From positions 20,958,635 to 21,022,634 of the forward strand of contig NC_065921.1 in assembly GCF_024586455.1 (NCBI RefSeq): a stretch of DNA of 64,000 nt. Reading direction: 5' to 3'. The translations under genes were made by a program, and so were the position numbers. Numbering within the stretch: the stretch's first letter is position 1; each line of letters starts with the position of its first letter. Shown piece by piece: positions 24,391-36,088 of the stretch. The notes under the pieces were generated by a model, which was given only the letters and a program-made list of their open reading frames with translations, did no database searches and was not told the DNA's origin. Source of the stretch: Bactrocera neohumeralis. Lineage: Eukaryota; Arthropoda; Insecta; Diptera; Tephritidae.

Positions 24391-25020
24391 TATTCGGATA
24401 TTCCAAAATGAGTCATACCAAACAAAAGTTGATCCTTAAATTTACTCTAGCCTAAAAATGACATGAAAACATTTTCCTTAGCTCCTAGATCTTCAAAAAA
24501 TACCTCTCAAAAGTTCAAAGTTATAGCCGTGTGAGTGGCATGGCAACTCGAGCCGGTTTAGTCGATTAAACGCGTTTTTCTTTAACTATTTTATAAAACC
24601 AGTATTTAAATAATTAAAAAAAAAAATCAAGTTAGTTCAAAAATTAGTGAAAAAATTCGATATCAATTATTTAGTAACCGCCGTTTTAGGCCAAAATAAG
24701 CGACGTTTCTTCAAAAGGAATGTACAAAAAACGCTTCCATAGTATACCAATTATACGATTGATAAAATATATTATTATGAAACCATTTTTAAAGAGCAAT
24801 GTTCATTTTTCTAAGAAATCAAATACGATAACAACAACCTCAATGCAGCAATACTATACTTTTTTATGTTATTTTTAGATAGAAAATAAATTTTAGTTCT
24901 TTAGATGAGCGCGAACTTTGCATTTTTTTCATATTCAACTAGCATATTGATGAACCAACAATTGCAGGGAATGTTCTCTCAGTCATTTATTCACCAGAAT
25001 GTTAGTTAATATTTAGTTCA
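24391..25020. other. Unassigned sequence upstream of candidate promoter
   Basis: Contains GGCATGGCAACTCGAGCC near 24538 and AT-rich sequence. No coding or transposase motif was recognised. Confidence 0.4.
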
Positions 25021-25028
25021 TGACGTCA
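25021..25028. promoter_or_regulatory. Perfect CRE palindrome TGACGTCA
   Basis: TGACGTCA is the consensus site for CREB/ATF-type bZIP factors in animals. It lies about 240 bases upstream of the candidate transcription start near 25265. An 8-base palindrome can occur by chance, so function is inferred only from position. Confidence 0.4.
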
Positions 25029-25264
25029 CAGCCAAAAACGGCGAAATCATCTAAATTCCACAAAAAACATTTTACTTAGCAAAGTCGCGCTCCACTTCAG
25101 TCGCTACAATCAGCAATAATTATTTAGTACTAAATGTTTTTAATCTGTAGCATACTTTTGCGCGTTACTTAGTACACATTCCTTGCGCAGTGCACTTTGC
25201 TACTGCTTAAGCTTCCAAATTCCAAGGAATTGCAATTTTCCTGCGCAAGTCAGTGCAGCTAATC

Positions 25265-25602
25265 AGTTGCCTTTCAGGTGTCGGTCGCGAATGTTGCGTT
25301 TGCTAATCGTGTGTGAAAAAGTGATTTATTGTGCGGTTGTAATGCGTTATTAATTAGTGAAAAAGTGAGAAAAATCTTTGAAAAGTGTTGTAGTGTAATT
25401 ATTTGTGCTTCAAAGTGTGGTGAGAAATGTTGAAAAGTGGTAAAATGTGTGAAGTGTTGTGCTATATAAGCAAATTGTTTGCTAGTGAAAAAGTGAAGTG
25501 CGATGTTATAAAATGGCGGCGCAGGCGAAAAGCTAAAGAGAGCCGTGCCGATTTAAGAGTGTTTAATTGTGTGAAAGAGTGTGGAATTTCCTGTTATATA
25601 AG
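25265..25602 (+). other. Candidate first exon (5' UTR type) with canonical donor
   Basis: The segment is rich in GTGAAAAAGTG words (near 25312, 25354 and 25484), a composition often seen in long 5' UTRs of fly developmental genes. It ends ATAAG|GTAAGTAA, an ideal donor with the intron starting at 25603. Initiator-like TCAGT sites lie at 25250 and 25264; no TATA box is obvious at the expected distance. It contains short upstream frames, for example an ATG at 25291 (21 codons) and a strong-context ATGG at 25514 (7 codons). The rest of the gene is not recognised in the window. Confidence 0.5.
25427..25602 (+). CDS. Unrecognised open frame running into a splice donor
   Basis: From ATG 25427 the frame is open for 58 codons and two further bases to the donor at 25603, so it could continue in a downstream exon. 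The first stop on unspliced DNA is created by the intron itself (AG|GTAA). It begins MLKSGKMCEVLCYISKLF, with a second ATG at codon 7, and includes the basic stretch KWRRRRKAKESR. No family is recognised. The frame lies in GTG-rich sequence with few TAA/TAG words, so it may be fortuitous or an upstream frame in a 5' UTR rather than the start of a protein. The start at 25427 is simply the first ATG in this frame. Confidence 0.25.
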
Positions 25603-26146
25603 GTAAGTAAACAAATATATTTTTATTTTTATTGAGTTTTAAAAATATTTTTATTACAAAATGGAGAGTAAATTGTGATTGCGAATATAAATAGATGATT
25701 GAAACTTTTGGTATGAAATATTTATGATTTTCTAGATCGGACTTAATTTTTTCAATGATACAGGGTTCTTGAAAGGATAGCGAATTACATTTTTCGGTTT
25801 AAATGGAAGCAATTAGTATTATAGTTTTCAAGTTTTTTGTTCTTAGCTAGCAGATTTTTAAATTTTATTTAATGTGAACGATTATTTAAGAAACGCACGT
25901 TCATTGGTATTATTCAAATTATTTCAGATCTGAAACTACTACATTTTCCAATTATTCTGCCAATTTGTTCTTTCGGTTGTGCTGTGAGCCGTACTCCAAT
26001 GACATCATTCTGTATTATCTGCAAAAAATGGAAGTCAAGAGGGACAAAGTCTGGGCTATAACGTGAAATCAAAACTTAACATCCACTGTTGTTAACCGGC
26101 CTCGTGTCTATTCGTTGTTGTGTTTTTGGGCGATCGTGTTTATCCA
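25603..26146. other. Putative intron sequence; no feature recognised
   Basis: AT-rich sequence following the donor at 25603. No exon, transposase motif or RNA gene was recognised before the LINE copy at 26147. Confidence 0.4.
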
Positions 26147-27015
26147 ACTTGTTGAACATAGCTCAAGGCATTTCATAAGGTTCAAAGTGGGTCCCTCCGT
26201 TATTTTTATCTTGACATACATCGACCCCTACACCTCTGATAGTTGCTTAATGGCATGTACTTGATTTGCTGTGGTATTCCAAATTATGAGGAATGAGTTC
26301 TGAAAGGGTGAAAGAAACGACAAAACTAAACTATTTTTCATTAAAAGATTCCAGCAAGTTATTAACCACTCCAGAACAAAATTAAGTATATATATCTATA
26401 TTCGCCAATGATATAGGGTTTACATTTTTACCTGAGGACTTCATGTGAAGGTTATGTTACAATGTCTGGCATACGCCAGGTTTTATGTCATCCCAGATGC
26501 AGGCTTGGTATTATTACGAACTGAAGTTTTCGTCGTGCAACGATTTTTGCGAAGTTTCGTGGATATTTGATATCTAATTCTGATACTTCCTCCATAAGCG
26601 GAGGAGGAATTCCAAAGTCTCTCTCATGCCAACTTGCTTGCAGTTTTTACATGTTTATAACGACCATATGGCTGGCAAATGATGCCAGTAAGTTCTGACC
26701 TGTGACTAGGTCACCAACCGTCCTGTTTTTCGAAACCTTGTGAGTAAGATCCGGGCGTCAACTCCATCAACCATTTTTGATCCACCGATTCTCTGCCTAT
26801 CGAGCTATGTGCGTAGGTTCTTGTGGAAAATTCACCTAGCGCCGCCAGATCTGCAGCTGATTCTGCTGCCGAGCTATAAAAACCAATATCAAGTCGTTGG
26901 AGTGGTTTCAGTGCTCCCGTTATGGAGAGAGCAGCGAATTATATCTTTTTATTCCCTTCCTCTGAAGGAATTATTCTGGTTTATTGACTTTTTTGAATTT
27001 ATTTTGCCGATTGAA
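26147..27015 (-). mobile_element. Second copy of the RNase H LINE, internally deleted
   Basis: 26147-26330 matches 22983-23185 almost word for word: CCAACTTGTTGAACA, GTCCCTCCG, ACACCTCTGATAGTTGCTTA, GTACTTGAT. 26500-26740 matches 23200-23470 (GAAGTTTTCGTCGTGCA, GATATCTAATTCTGATACTT, CCAGTAAGTTCTGACC). 26745-26940 then matches 23928-24115 (CAACTCCATCAACCATTTTT, TCTCTGCCTATCGAGCTATG). The RNase H part corresponding to about 23470-23930 is deleted. The orientation is the same as the first copy, 3.2 kb away. Confidence 0.75.
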
Positions 27016-28689
27016 TAGTGTTTCCATAAGTTTCCACATAAGAAATCACTTTAAGAGAACAACTTACATACCGCTTCTTGGTTTCTGGCTTATATTATAT
27101 TACTTCTTGCTTTCAAAACATTAACTGTAATTTTCAAACCCTCATAATTTTATATTAAATACATATTAGTAACAACATTTATAATTTTCTCTAGCCTTTC
27201 TTCTCCTCCAACATTTAAAATGGCAATTTCGTTCTTGTTGTTGCAACATTAAATAGATTAAAAATGTTTTATGGCTGCAAAATATATGTGTATGTATGTA
27301 TGTAAGTATTATTTCCTACACTCACGACTATTCGTTGGGCAAACAATCTCTTTCGACTGCCAACAACTCGTAAATTTAGTCGAGTTTACCTACAATATGT
27401 AATATTGAGGTCAAATTGATAAAAGTTTCCAAAAACAAAAAGTGAAAAAGTAACAGAGTCACTGAATCTTCTGCTGGTAAATAGAGCTGCTGTTGGCAGT
27501 TGCAACTTTCCACCAGCCACCAGCAACTAACAACTTTTAAATTGCAACAAAAACCACTTCGCATAAAATGGCTGGCGATTGCTGACACCAACTGACAATG
27601 AGATCGCACGAAGGCAGCCAGTTGCAATAAGGCAGAGTAGCCCAAAAACAAAAATATGCGCACAACTTAAGCCGAAATGTTTTTTGGGTAATTTAAGCGT
27701 TTTGCGGTGTGCCAAGGTTGGTTATTTCGCTGCAGTTGTCAGTGTCGTTGCTGGGGTAAGCATTGTGGAATTTGGTCAATTTGTCCTTTTGACACTTTAT
27801 ATATACAAATTTAAGATTGTCTTTGGTATTAAAATGAAATATTTTTTGTGTTCTGCACTGATTTGTAAAGTGTCGTAGAACTTTATTTAGACTTCTGAGT
27901 TAATTTTCAGTCAAAGTTAAATGTCATCTATACAGGAACTTTTTCCCTCATTTATGAAAAAATAAAGCGCATATAATTTACTGTTTTGATCAAGAATGAC
28001 CAAGAATTTACTTGTTATGAAGATAAGGGTTTACCACTATGTATTAAAAATGATCTGGGGCAAGCGACTGTCACTGGCCCGAATAAATTCCACATGAGAG
28101 GTTCAAATTTTGATCACTGTTTGCAGAAAATGGATCCAATTACGCGCCGAATATTCTACTTTAAAGCATCTATCGTCTCGCGATTATCTGTGTAGACGAG
28201 CTGCGAAATCATTCCATGGGTTCTCGAATTACCGATGCTGCTGGACGATTATATCTACCGTCCATTGACCATTATTCTGAGCCTAAAATACATACGTTAT
28301 TGAAGGTGCGCATATATGTATGTAGGTTAAAAATTAAAAAAAGAACGGGCATGGTTTCTCTTTATAATAGGTTTGATGTACATATCCCCTAGACCACTGG
28401 AGCTACAACAACCAAATCTGCATATAGCAAATATTGTAGGAACTCCTACTGACATTGTGAAAATGGATGAAATCAAATGATAACCTCCATTTAACAGTAC
28501 TTTTAAAAACTGCTAAAAGCATGATAAATTAATAAATAAATACACCAGAGACACCTGGGCTGTACATAACATTCTTCTAATATTCCTATTTTATAGTGTG
28601 AAAATTAATGAAATCGGATTGCTACCACGCCTTCTTTCTATATAACTCAATTTAATATTTCATTTGTTTCTTTCAATTTCTAGTATACA
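27016..28689. other. Unique sequence; no supported gene
   Basis: Plus and minus frames of 60-99 codons overlap at 27376-27878, with no recognisable domain. A plus frame at 27986-28195 is likewise unrecognised. A (GTAT)n run is near 27290. From about 28330 to 28690 the sequence looks like dispersed-repeat material (ATGAAATCGGA words), but no family was defined. Confidence 0.4.
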
Positions 28690-28990
28690 AGTCAAGATTC
28701 GATAACGAAATGAAATTTTGGCCTATGCGTAAACACCAGTCCCTATAAATGTGTGAGATATATAATTGAAATTGGGATAGAGTCCTTTCCTGTGTACCAA
28801 AAATGGGTTGAATCGGGGGTCAGTGATAGCCGCCATATAATTAGTTTAAAGATTTTTGAACTTCCGGGTGACTTTATACCTCATACTCGTATATCGACCA
28901 ATATGTGAGTTATCTTAACGAAATTTAGAGAGCGTTAAGACGCACTGTTGACTTTGGGTTTAGAATAAATAAAATCGGGTGAAAACTTAC
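28690..28990 (+). repeat. Unclassified dispersed repeat, copy 1
   Basis: Blocks TGTGTGAGATATATAATTGA, AAATGGGTTGAATC, GAACTTCC, ATATGTGAGTTATCT and AATAAAATCGGGTGAAAA occur here. They occur in the same order on the minus strand of 38640-38930. No frame or terminal repeat was seen. Confidence 0.65.
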
Positions 28991-29510
28991 CCTTCTTCTT
29001 TATTGGCGGCGCGACGCGGTTATGCCGAGTTTACAACAGCGTGCCAATTGTTCTTGTGGATGTCAACCTTTTCATCTGCTTTCTCCTGCGGGCACTGCGT
29101 CGAATACTTTCAGAGCTGGAGTGTTTTCGTACATTCGGACGACATGACCTAGCCGGTCATACAGCTCAGGATTCCATCGAATGCGATATTCGACGTGGCC
29201 AACGCGCAAAGGACCATAAATCTTTCGCAGAACTTTTCTCTCGAAAACTCGCAACGTCGACTCATCAGATGTCATCTCGATGCTTATGCGCCATATGTGA
29301 CCTGGTCTACGAAAAGGGAGCTAACGTGCGAAAACTAGTTTTCTAGGAAAAGCTGTTAAAAATAATCGTCAGTTTCTCGTTATCTCATTAATTGTTCTCC
29401 TTTTTTTTGACACCTAAGCCCACTTTCCGTAGACCAGGTCACATATATGTAGCAGGACGGGAATAATGAGTGACTTATAGAGTTCTTTTCATTGGGAGCG
29501 TTTTTATGTG
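28991..29510 (-). mobile_element. RTE-like LINE tail interrupted by a MITE
   Basis: Minus-strand frames give LYKSLIIPVLLHI (29460-29500), then, after the MITE at 29294-29455, DESTLRVFERKVLRKIYGPL and EYRIRWNPELYDRLGHVVRM (29130-29275), then ALKVFDAVPAGESR. This is the C-terminal tail of RTE-like endonuclease-reverse transcriptases. Relative to the copy at 48297-49122 the piece after ELY is deleted in frame. The 3' end is a short CTTCTTCTTT (plus strand) tail at 28991. Confidence 0.75.
29294..29455. mobile_element. MITE with TATGTGACCTGGTCTACG inverted ends
   Basis: A 162-base element with ~29-base terminal inverted repeats (about three mismatches) starting TATGTGACCTGGTCTACG. It splits the LINE between the PVLLH and YGAEA blocks. 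The LINE sequence GCGCCATA is on one side and TATGTAGCAGGACGGG on the other, compatible with a TA-containing target duplication. It has no coding capacity. Confidence 0.75.
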
Positions 29511-31128
29511 ACGGATCCCAAAGCCAGCGTATAACCCTGAGGAGGGATGGTTTGCCTTCTCACTTTAGCTCGCCTTCAAAAGGATGTTCATTGGCTACCC
29601 AGAGGATACTTGGTCTAAGACCGGAAGTCGGAAGGTGCTGAAGCCATATGTAAACGAATCGTTCCTGGTCTAATTTAACTGCTTTTTCTCAAATTTTTGT
29701 GTGGTTTCTAACTTCGTTAGGTTATAATGTATATGAACAAGTTCGAAGTCATAACCGAAATTTGGTGGATCTCTAAATCTTATCTTATACATATGTCAGG
29801 TCGCTACTCAATGACTTTTGCTTGAAAGGAAGGGTCTTCGTCGAATTAAATCTTTTCTAATATGTCTCATGCTAACTAACTACCAACTTGTTTTAGCTGA
29901 GAAATTCAAGCTGACAATTCTGGTGCTTTTTAGTACCTTTTACTTCGTAAATCTGTTATTTAGCAAAAAATCTTCAACATTCCCTATTCAACATTATTTA
30001 CTTACGGTTAATTTCAAGTTGAAATTGCCAATCTCCGCATTTGATTGCAGAGTTTAAGATTTCCGCAAATGAACAACAAAAGAACAATTGGTCACAACCA
30101 ACAACCAACAATGCAGGAACAGCGCTAACAGCAACAACACAAACAACTATGACGGTGCATGTAAAAGTAAACGTTATGTGGCTGCCGCAGAGGTGCTCAA
30201 TCACATTCAAATTGTCAACCGCACAATGTCCACCGCCATCACCGACTTCAACACGGTTAGTTGTTAACAACAGTTCCATCATTTTCTATTTCCACATCAC
30301 TTCCTACAATATCGACACTCCTATACACCTACCATGGTCCACATATATGTATGTATATATGTGTATGCTAAAAGTACCGTTATGCTGTTTTGTCGGCGCT
30401 ACTTAATGTTGAGGGCAAAAGGCAATTCCTGCAGCTAGCGAAAGCAACCTTACTTATGTACTATTTACTAAAGGGTAGCCATGAAGGCATCTTCATTATT
30501 TGTAGCCACCGTTGAGGTGGCCATTCAACCGACAATTGGATTGGCATGGCAACACAAAACAGCAAAGCCACTTGTGTTCAAATGCACTGCACCACTTCAA
30601 TGGAATTGAGTGTATAAAGAATAGCCATGCATACACAATATACACATACATATGCGCCATGTATGTGTGTGTGTGTGCATGTGCTGTGACTGCTCCTCGC
30701 CAAATGCCATTGCGCTCCATTACGCGTCGAATGAGATGCTCGTTTCCGGCAGCACTTTCGGATCACAATTTACGTAAATTGATGTCATCAACAGTACACA
30801 GGCATTCATACAAGCACACATACCGTTACTTGAACGCACACAGACGCGTATACTCATGTGTTATATGAATCTTTGCACTTATTTGCACAAAATGAGCGAT
30901 TGCCATATATTCTAGTCAGCAAGTCGAATAAATTTCACTACCGTTGCTTACTAAATACATACATACATAGTAATTTGCTTGTGTATGCATGTGTATTTCT
31001 ACATTGTTTTAAATATGGCTAATTATAAAATGGTGAAATTAGTTGCTTAAAGATGTGGTGAAGCAATTATCGATTACCAATTGTGGGGAAATTTAATTGG
31101 TGTTACTCCAGATGGTTTTGAAAAAAAC
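29511..31128. other. Unique sequence with short microsatellites; no supported gene
   Basis: 30040-30300 is rich in CAA/ACA words. CA/TG and (TACATA) tracts are at 30345-30362, 30630-30690 and 30955-30970. Overlapping frames of 60-121 codons on both strands show no domain. Composition suggests host intergenic or intronic DNA. Confidence 0.4.
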
Positions 31129-31690
31129 CTAAAGTTCAAGTCGTCTATCAGGACTAGCACGTTTAATATTGACTTTTAAAGCCTGTAGAGAGTCTGGTTT
31201 ATTTCTAAAGACCAATAACTTCAAGCAACCGCACAAGAAGTAGCCTAATGATGCTAAATCACAACTTCTTGGAGGTCTTTCAATGTCACAATTTCTAGAA
31301 ATAATCGAATCTTCAAACTTTTCTCGCAATAATTCGGTTGTTGCACGTGCTGAACGACAAGTAGCCCCGTCTTGTTGGAACCAGATGTTGCCAAAATCCA
31401 CTTCTTCCAATTGCGGCCATAAACAGTTGGTTATGATCGATCTACAGCGCTCTCCATTGACAGTAACGGTGTTACTGGCTTCATTTCGAAAGAAGTACGG
31501 ATCGATGATTCCATCATCCTCAAAACCACACCAAAGTGTCAATTTAGGTGAATATAATGGTTGTGATCGACGACAGTTTTGTTTATTTACCGCACCACTC
31601 AGAGGAAAGTGAGCCTCAACGGAGAAGATAATTTTCTTGAAAGAAACGCTATCGTTTTCAAGTTGTTCCAAGGCAAAATCAGCAAGTTCA
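31129..31690 (-). mobile_element. DD41D mariner-like transposase, C-terminal 180 codons
   Basis: A 180-codon open minus frame covers the catalytic half. The first catalytic block reads IIFSVEAHF (expected D replaced by V), followed by VNKQNCRR, LTLWCGFEDDGIIDPYFF and VTVNGERCRS. The second block IWFQQDGATCRSA keeps its D. The third reads PPRSCDLASLGYFL, where the expected D is G. The spacing from the second D to the third position is 41 residues, the DD41D arrangement known from rosa-type elements. Two of three catalytic residues are lost, so the protein would be inactive despite the open frame. Confidence 0.85.
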
Positions 31691-32027
31691 CGTCATTTAC
31701 GGTAGTCAAATGACTTCAGTTGGACAGCTATAGCATTAAGATGTCATATAAACTGTTCAATAAGGATATTGAAGCTTACTTCCTGAGGAGAAACTTTCTA
31801 GTTCTTCCAATGCTCCACAGTGGCTCTTGCAACTCAGAGGTCAAATAAGCCAAATTTCATACTCCGCCTCTTCTTAAAATCATTAAAAGTGCTTTGGATT
31901 TAAAATTGTTTTCAATGTAGGGCTCAATGTTCTATAGCTGGAAAATAACACTGCCAGCCACATGAACAATATTTTCTTGCTCCTTCAACTAGAGAATCTG
32001 GAGGGTGGCATCCTTTTAATGGGCAAC
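31691..32027. other. Unassigned sequence between DD41D and LINE relics
   Basis: 31691-31800 may be the degraded N-terminal part of the DD41D element. The rest shows no motif. Confidence 0.35.
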
Positions 32028-32700
32028 ATCTTCTTCTTCGTTATTGGCGTATACACCGCTTACGTGGTTATAGCCGAGTTTACAACAGCGCGCTAGTCGT
32101 TCTTCCTTTTCGACGATTGGCATTGTACATTTCGTACAGCTCATCGTTCCATCGACTGGGGTAGTCGCTGGGCCAATGCGCTAAAGAACCTTATATGCGA
32201 TATTCAGGAGGCTTATCCCACCGTAGTTGGCGCAGATTGTGGGTTCTCCTTTTTGGTGGATTAGAGCAAAGTTAAACCCCAATCGTTGGACTTATGCTCC
32301 TTATCAGTTCTTCGTCGCCGTACTTGAATAGCTCGGCCGGATATCCACCGCTTTGTTGTTCTTCAGACGGGTAAATGCTATTCAAAGTTCTTCATGGTGG
32401 GCAATGGAACGTCCCCTCCATCGTCATCAATTGAGGAATCAGGTTTACCATTTCCTGGTGTTATTTTTATTAAATTAGCTTTCACTGACATTCAGCAGGC
32501 TAGAGTAGTGTTCCCTCCATCACTTTAGTATGCTCGAGGTATCAGTTGCTAGATCACCTCTGGGGGTTCTACAAAAGTATGCTCCGGTCGTGAAACCTTC
32601 TGTTTGTTGCCGCATGTTTTCGTAGAATTTTCGAGCTTTACCCCTGTCGACCAGCTTGTCAAGCTTTTCATACTTATGCATTTTGGCCGCTATCGTTTTT
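32028..32700 (-). mobile_element. RTE-like LINE relic, strongly deleted
   Basis: Minus-strand frames include KYEKLDKLVDRGKARKFYENM (32610-32680), TEGFTTGAYF, DLATDTSS, then a reverse-transcriptase start (NNKAV…AIQV, DNWGLTLL and AQSAPTTVG-like blocks) at 32220-32370. This is followed directly by the DELYEMYN/ALL tail near 32050-32140. The catalytic core between these parts is missing. The 3' tail CTTCTTCTTCG is like those of the 28991 and 49122 copies. Confidence 0.65.
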
Positions 32701-35336
32701 GGGCTACATAAGATTCAAAAAATCCCTTGTTAGTCTGCTTATCACACACATCGGTTCAGAGCGGTCTTTTCAAATTTCGCTGATAATCTTTTTTGAGAAT
32801 CTTAAAGCCAGATATGTACATCAAATATGTAACCTAATAACCACCATGTCCGAAAACTTATCTTTTAATCCTTATCGAAATAGATGAGGCCATCTGATTT
32901 ATAGTGGCAAGTACCCTTTTTGTAAGTGTCTATTAAATATGGTGTAAAATTGATGTAATTATCTTTTACTTTCGGTTTATATAATGCTTTAAGTGTCAGC
33001 ATTTGAAATAAAAACAATTTATTCTTATTTCAGCAGCTTTGTATATTTTCTTAAGAATATTGAGAATTAGTTTGAGTAATAATTCTAGAATATTCACAAT
33101 TAGGACACGTTCGGCTGCTTTCGAGAGCCGATGCATTTAATCAAACCCTTATTTACGAAAAGTTAAAGCCACTGCTATTAGGAAGGCTAACTTTGATATT
33201 GTTTGGAGCACGGATCGAATCCAAGTTCTTCTGGGCAACAGAGGGCATGTTGAACATATATATTTTTATTTATTTAATGTCGAGGAAGCACATTGAAACT
33301 CAAATTGCGTGGTTTTTGTTCAAAGTGGCTCATTTATTTTGCGATAGGGGGACCCTGCAGCCACTAAAAATATCTCTTTTCAGTTTTCAATGAGTCCATG
33401 AATCATATGACCGTCTTGTTTATGTATTGGTGTATTTTCTTTAACATATGCATATACGAAGCACCTAATTCCATCATGAATCTATGTGCTTAAGTAAATA
33501 TTTAACAACAACTGGCCACCCATATAAATATTATTTTAAATTCATAGACACAGCCTTCAATATTCAACGTAGACACACACAAGCATGGAGCCGAGTATTA
33601 TATGTCTCCATGCATTATACTGTCATCCATCACTTTGCTGCTTAACACCGTTGGCAGTTAAGGCACTAGCAACAAAGACTACACTAACAACAGCTGACAG
33701 CCCATAACGGCAGCGCCAGCAACCAACCAACTCAATCGGTTTGAAAAGGCAGCGCACGAAAACTGTGCGATGATAATGCAAAAAAGGGTCAATTCCGGCA
33801 CAAAAGGGTAACGAGCACAACATGAGTTGGCATAAAGGTTTCATTTTACAAATTTTATTCAATAAAATTTTAACTTCATTTGATTACAACGGTTCTGAAT
33901 GGTATGATGGAGGAGGGAGGTGGCAGCGGCGCTGCCTGATGGAATTTATCAAAAATGGCAAAAGCGTATGCGGAAAATGCAAGTAGGCGAAAAGTGTTTG
34001 TGTTGAAAAGAAAACTAAATGGATTTGGGAGCGGAAGCGTGAAAGTGTGCGGCACATAGAGAATTTGCGGCCATAAGCGCTTAAGTGTGAACACTTGCGC
34101 AACAACAATAGCCAGCATAAATGTAGGAAGTCACAAATTGTAACATATTCACGACAGGAAACGTTAACATATTGATGCCACAAATGCTGTTGGCACCGCA
34201 AAGAGCTACAGCACGGCTGACTGGCTGGCTGGGTTGGCTGCTTGACTCTGATGTGGCTGACGAAATCAGTACTTGCCGCACCTTGGCTTGTTTCTAGTTG
34301 CATTTTGATAAATACAATATCGAGTGCTCTATTGTATATACACTCGCTAAAGCAGCAGCATCTTGTGTGTCTGCAAGGCTGGTGCTATCTTCCGCTAACT
34401 GCAATGTGGCAGCAATATGCGCCTGGGAAGAATTATATCGACGTCAGCGTTCTATGTTGGCGCTATGGCTTCAGCTGCCGCTATTCCACGCTGTTGACCG
34501 CAATGTGCCACGCGTTTGTCTGGTTGGTGGTTTCGTGTTGCACTCGGGTCGGTTTGGTTCGTGGTTATATACTAAAATATGTCAACCAACGCTGTTAGGT
34601 ATTACCACCTACTTAAGCGTCTTAAGTTGTTGTTCGATTCGCCTTCTGCAGGTTGATGTATGCATGCGAAGTGGGTCGTTGGGTCGTTCGATTCGTCTTG
34701 TTTGAAGGTGTTAGTCTGTTTGCAACACATAGGTATAGTACCGTTAGTTTGGGCGGCAATTTTCACAGTTTGGCATTATGATGCTAATGAAAATTTATTG
34801 TTAGTAAATTTGAGTTGACAACTCTCTTACAGCGTTCTGTTGCGCCTGTTTTCTCTATCTTACTCTATCTCTCTCTCTCTCTCTCTCACTCTCTTTAGCT
34901 ATCCGTGCGCTCCTGCTTCTAAGCTTACTTATTACTTACTCAGGTCATTGCATAAATCGATGGCGCGTAAGTCAAGTGTGCGCCAATAATAGCATAATAT
35001 GGAAATTGAATGTGAAGCAAAGTGAAGCAAAGTGACGCTAATGCGATTTGAGTGTTGATATCTAATAAAATGTAAATTTATCTGCATAGCTAACGGCATA
35101 TCATAAGTATGCTTAATAGTGATACCATATTAGTTACTACTTGTATATTCTAAACTGTCCATAATTTTATCTCGCACAATTTTCTGTAATTTTGTAAACA
35201 AATGGAAAATATAATTTTTTTTTTACATAAATCGGGTATCTAAAATATACAGTTATACACTTTTTGTCCGCAGGGTCCAGAGTCTGCGCTAGTAACACGA
35301 ATATAAATAAATTAGAATACCTCATTAGGCTAAGTT
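32701..35336. other. Unique sequence; no supported gene
   Basis: 33560-34720 is less AT-rich and carries long overlapping frames (up to 139 codons on minus at 33884-34303 and 135 on plus at 34298-34705). They lack domains and overlap on both strands. A (CT)n tract of ~35 bases lies at 34862-34895. CAG/CTG runs near 34350 and duplicated GTGAAGCAAA words near 35010 are present. No promoter or RNA gene could be defined. Confidence 0.4.
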
Positions 35337-36025
35337 AGATTACACTGGCTGGCTGTTATGCCAAATATATACCTTCAGGTCCTTTGTATTACCAGATGGA
35401 GGTTTAAAAATACGAGCTGAAGTTTACGTCGTGCAAGACGGCAGCGCTTTTTGCATCCAGATCCTTGAACTGCGAAGCTACTAGTTATCTAATAGCCTTG
35501 ACAGACGGCAGCGTTAATCCGGATTAACTGCACACTTAATCAGATCCAAATTTGTAGGTGACAGACGGCAGCTATGCGAGTTTGAAACTCTCATAAACAG
35601 CTCATTGTCCTTTTTATAATATTTTCAATGAAAATCGATATAAGATAAACATCCGACCAATTTTTACCAAACCATTTTTTATTACAAAAGCATATCAACA
35701 CATTATTTTTAAAACTGCATCATAACATAGAAGTTTTATTAATATTATATTATTTCATTCACAATAGATGAAAATTGGCCATTTCTAACAATGTTGCCAA
35801 CGAAAGTCTCACAAACTCCCTAAAATTTTGAGAGTTATTTTTGGATTCAGCAACGGAGTTAGCTGTGGTACCCGAAAAATGCAATTAATCTGGTTTAACG
35901 CTGCCGTCTGTCAATGCTATTAGCTGTGTTCGAGATATGGCCGGACATAAGCAGAGGAGGTATTCCAGCGTCTCTCTCAAGACAACTTTCTTGTAGTCTT
36001 TATACCCTTCCAATATGTTGCTACA
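35337..36025 (-). mobile_element. Third copy of the RNase H LINE, split by a MITE
   Basis: 35413-35493 matches 23205-23265 and 26505-26570 (TACGAGCTGAAGTTTACG, TTATCTAATA). After the MITE, 35945-36010 matches 23335-23385 and 26590-26640 (GCAGAGGAGGTATTCCAG, GTCTCTC). It covers only the C-terminal tail region of the LINE. Confidence 0.6.
35489..35923. mobile_element. 435-bp MITE with TTGACAGACGGCAGCGTTAA ends
   Basis: Terminal inverted repeats of about 40 bases begin CTAATAGC and continue TTGACAGACGGCAGCGTTAA with one mismatch in the first 29. A further direct TGACAGACGGCAGC occurs inside at about 35559. The interior is AT-rich and non-coding. It lies within a LINE copy. No clear target duplication is visible because the outer CTAATAG is itself inverted at the other end. 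Confidence 0.75.
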
Positions 36026-36088
36026 GAGCATAATAGTTTTGCTCACCTAACACTAGGTTAATATTAATATTAAGAGGTATATATATAT

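Noticed and set aside
27986..28195. 69-codon frame MIKNDQEFTCYEDKG… as a gene
   Set aside because: Looked domain-like at first, but I recognise no family, and the surrounding sequence is repeat-like; left as unassigned.
33884..34705. Frames of 118-139 codons on both strands near 34 kb
   Set aside because: They overlap each other on opposite strands and show no recognisable domain or splice structure. The region is simply less AT-rich and so has fewer stops.
34862..34895. GAGA-factor promoter element
   Set aside because: The (CT)n tract could bind GAGA factor, but it is a plain microsatellite with no transcript start evidence nearby.
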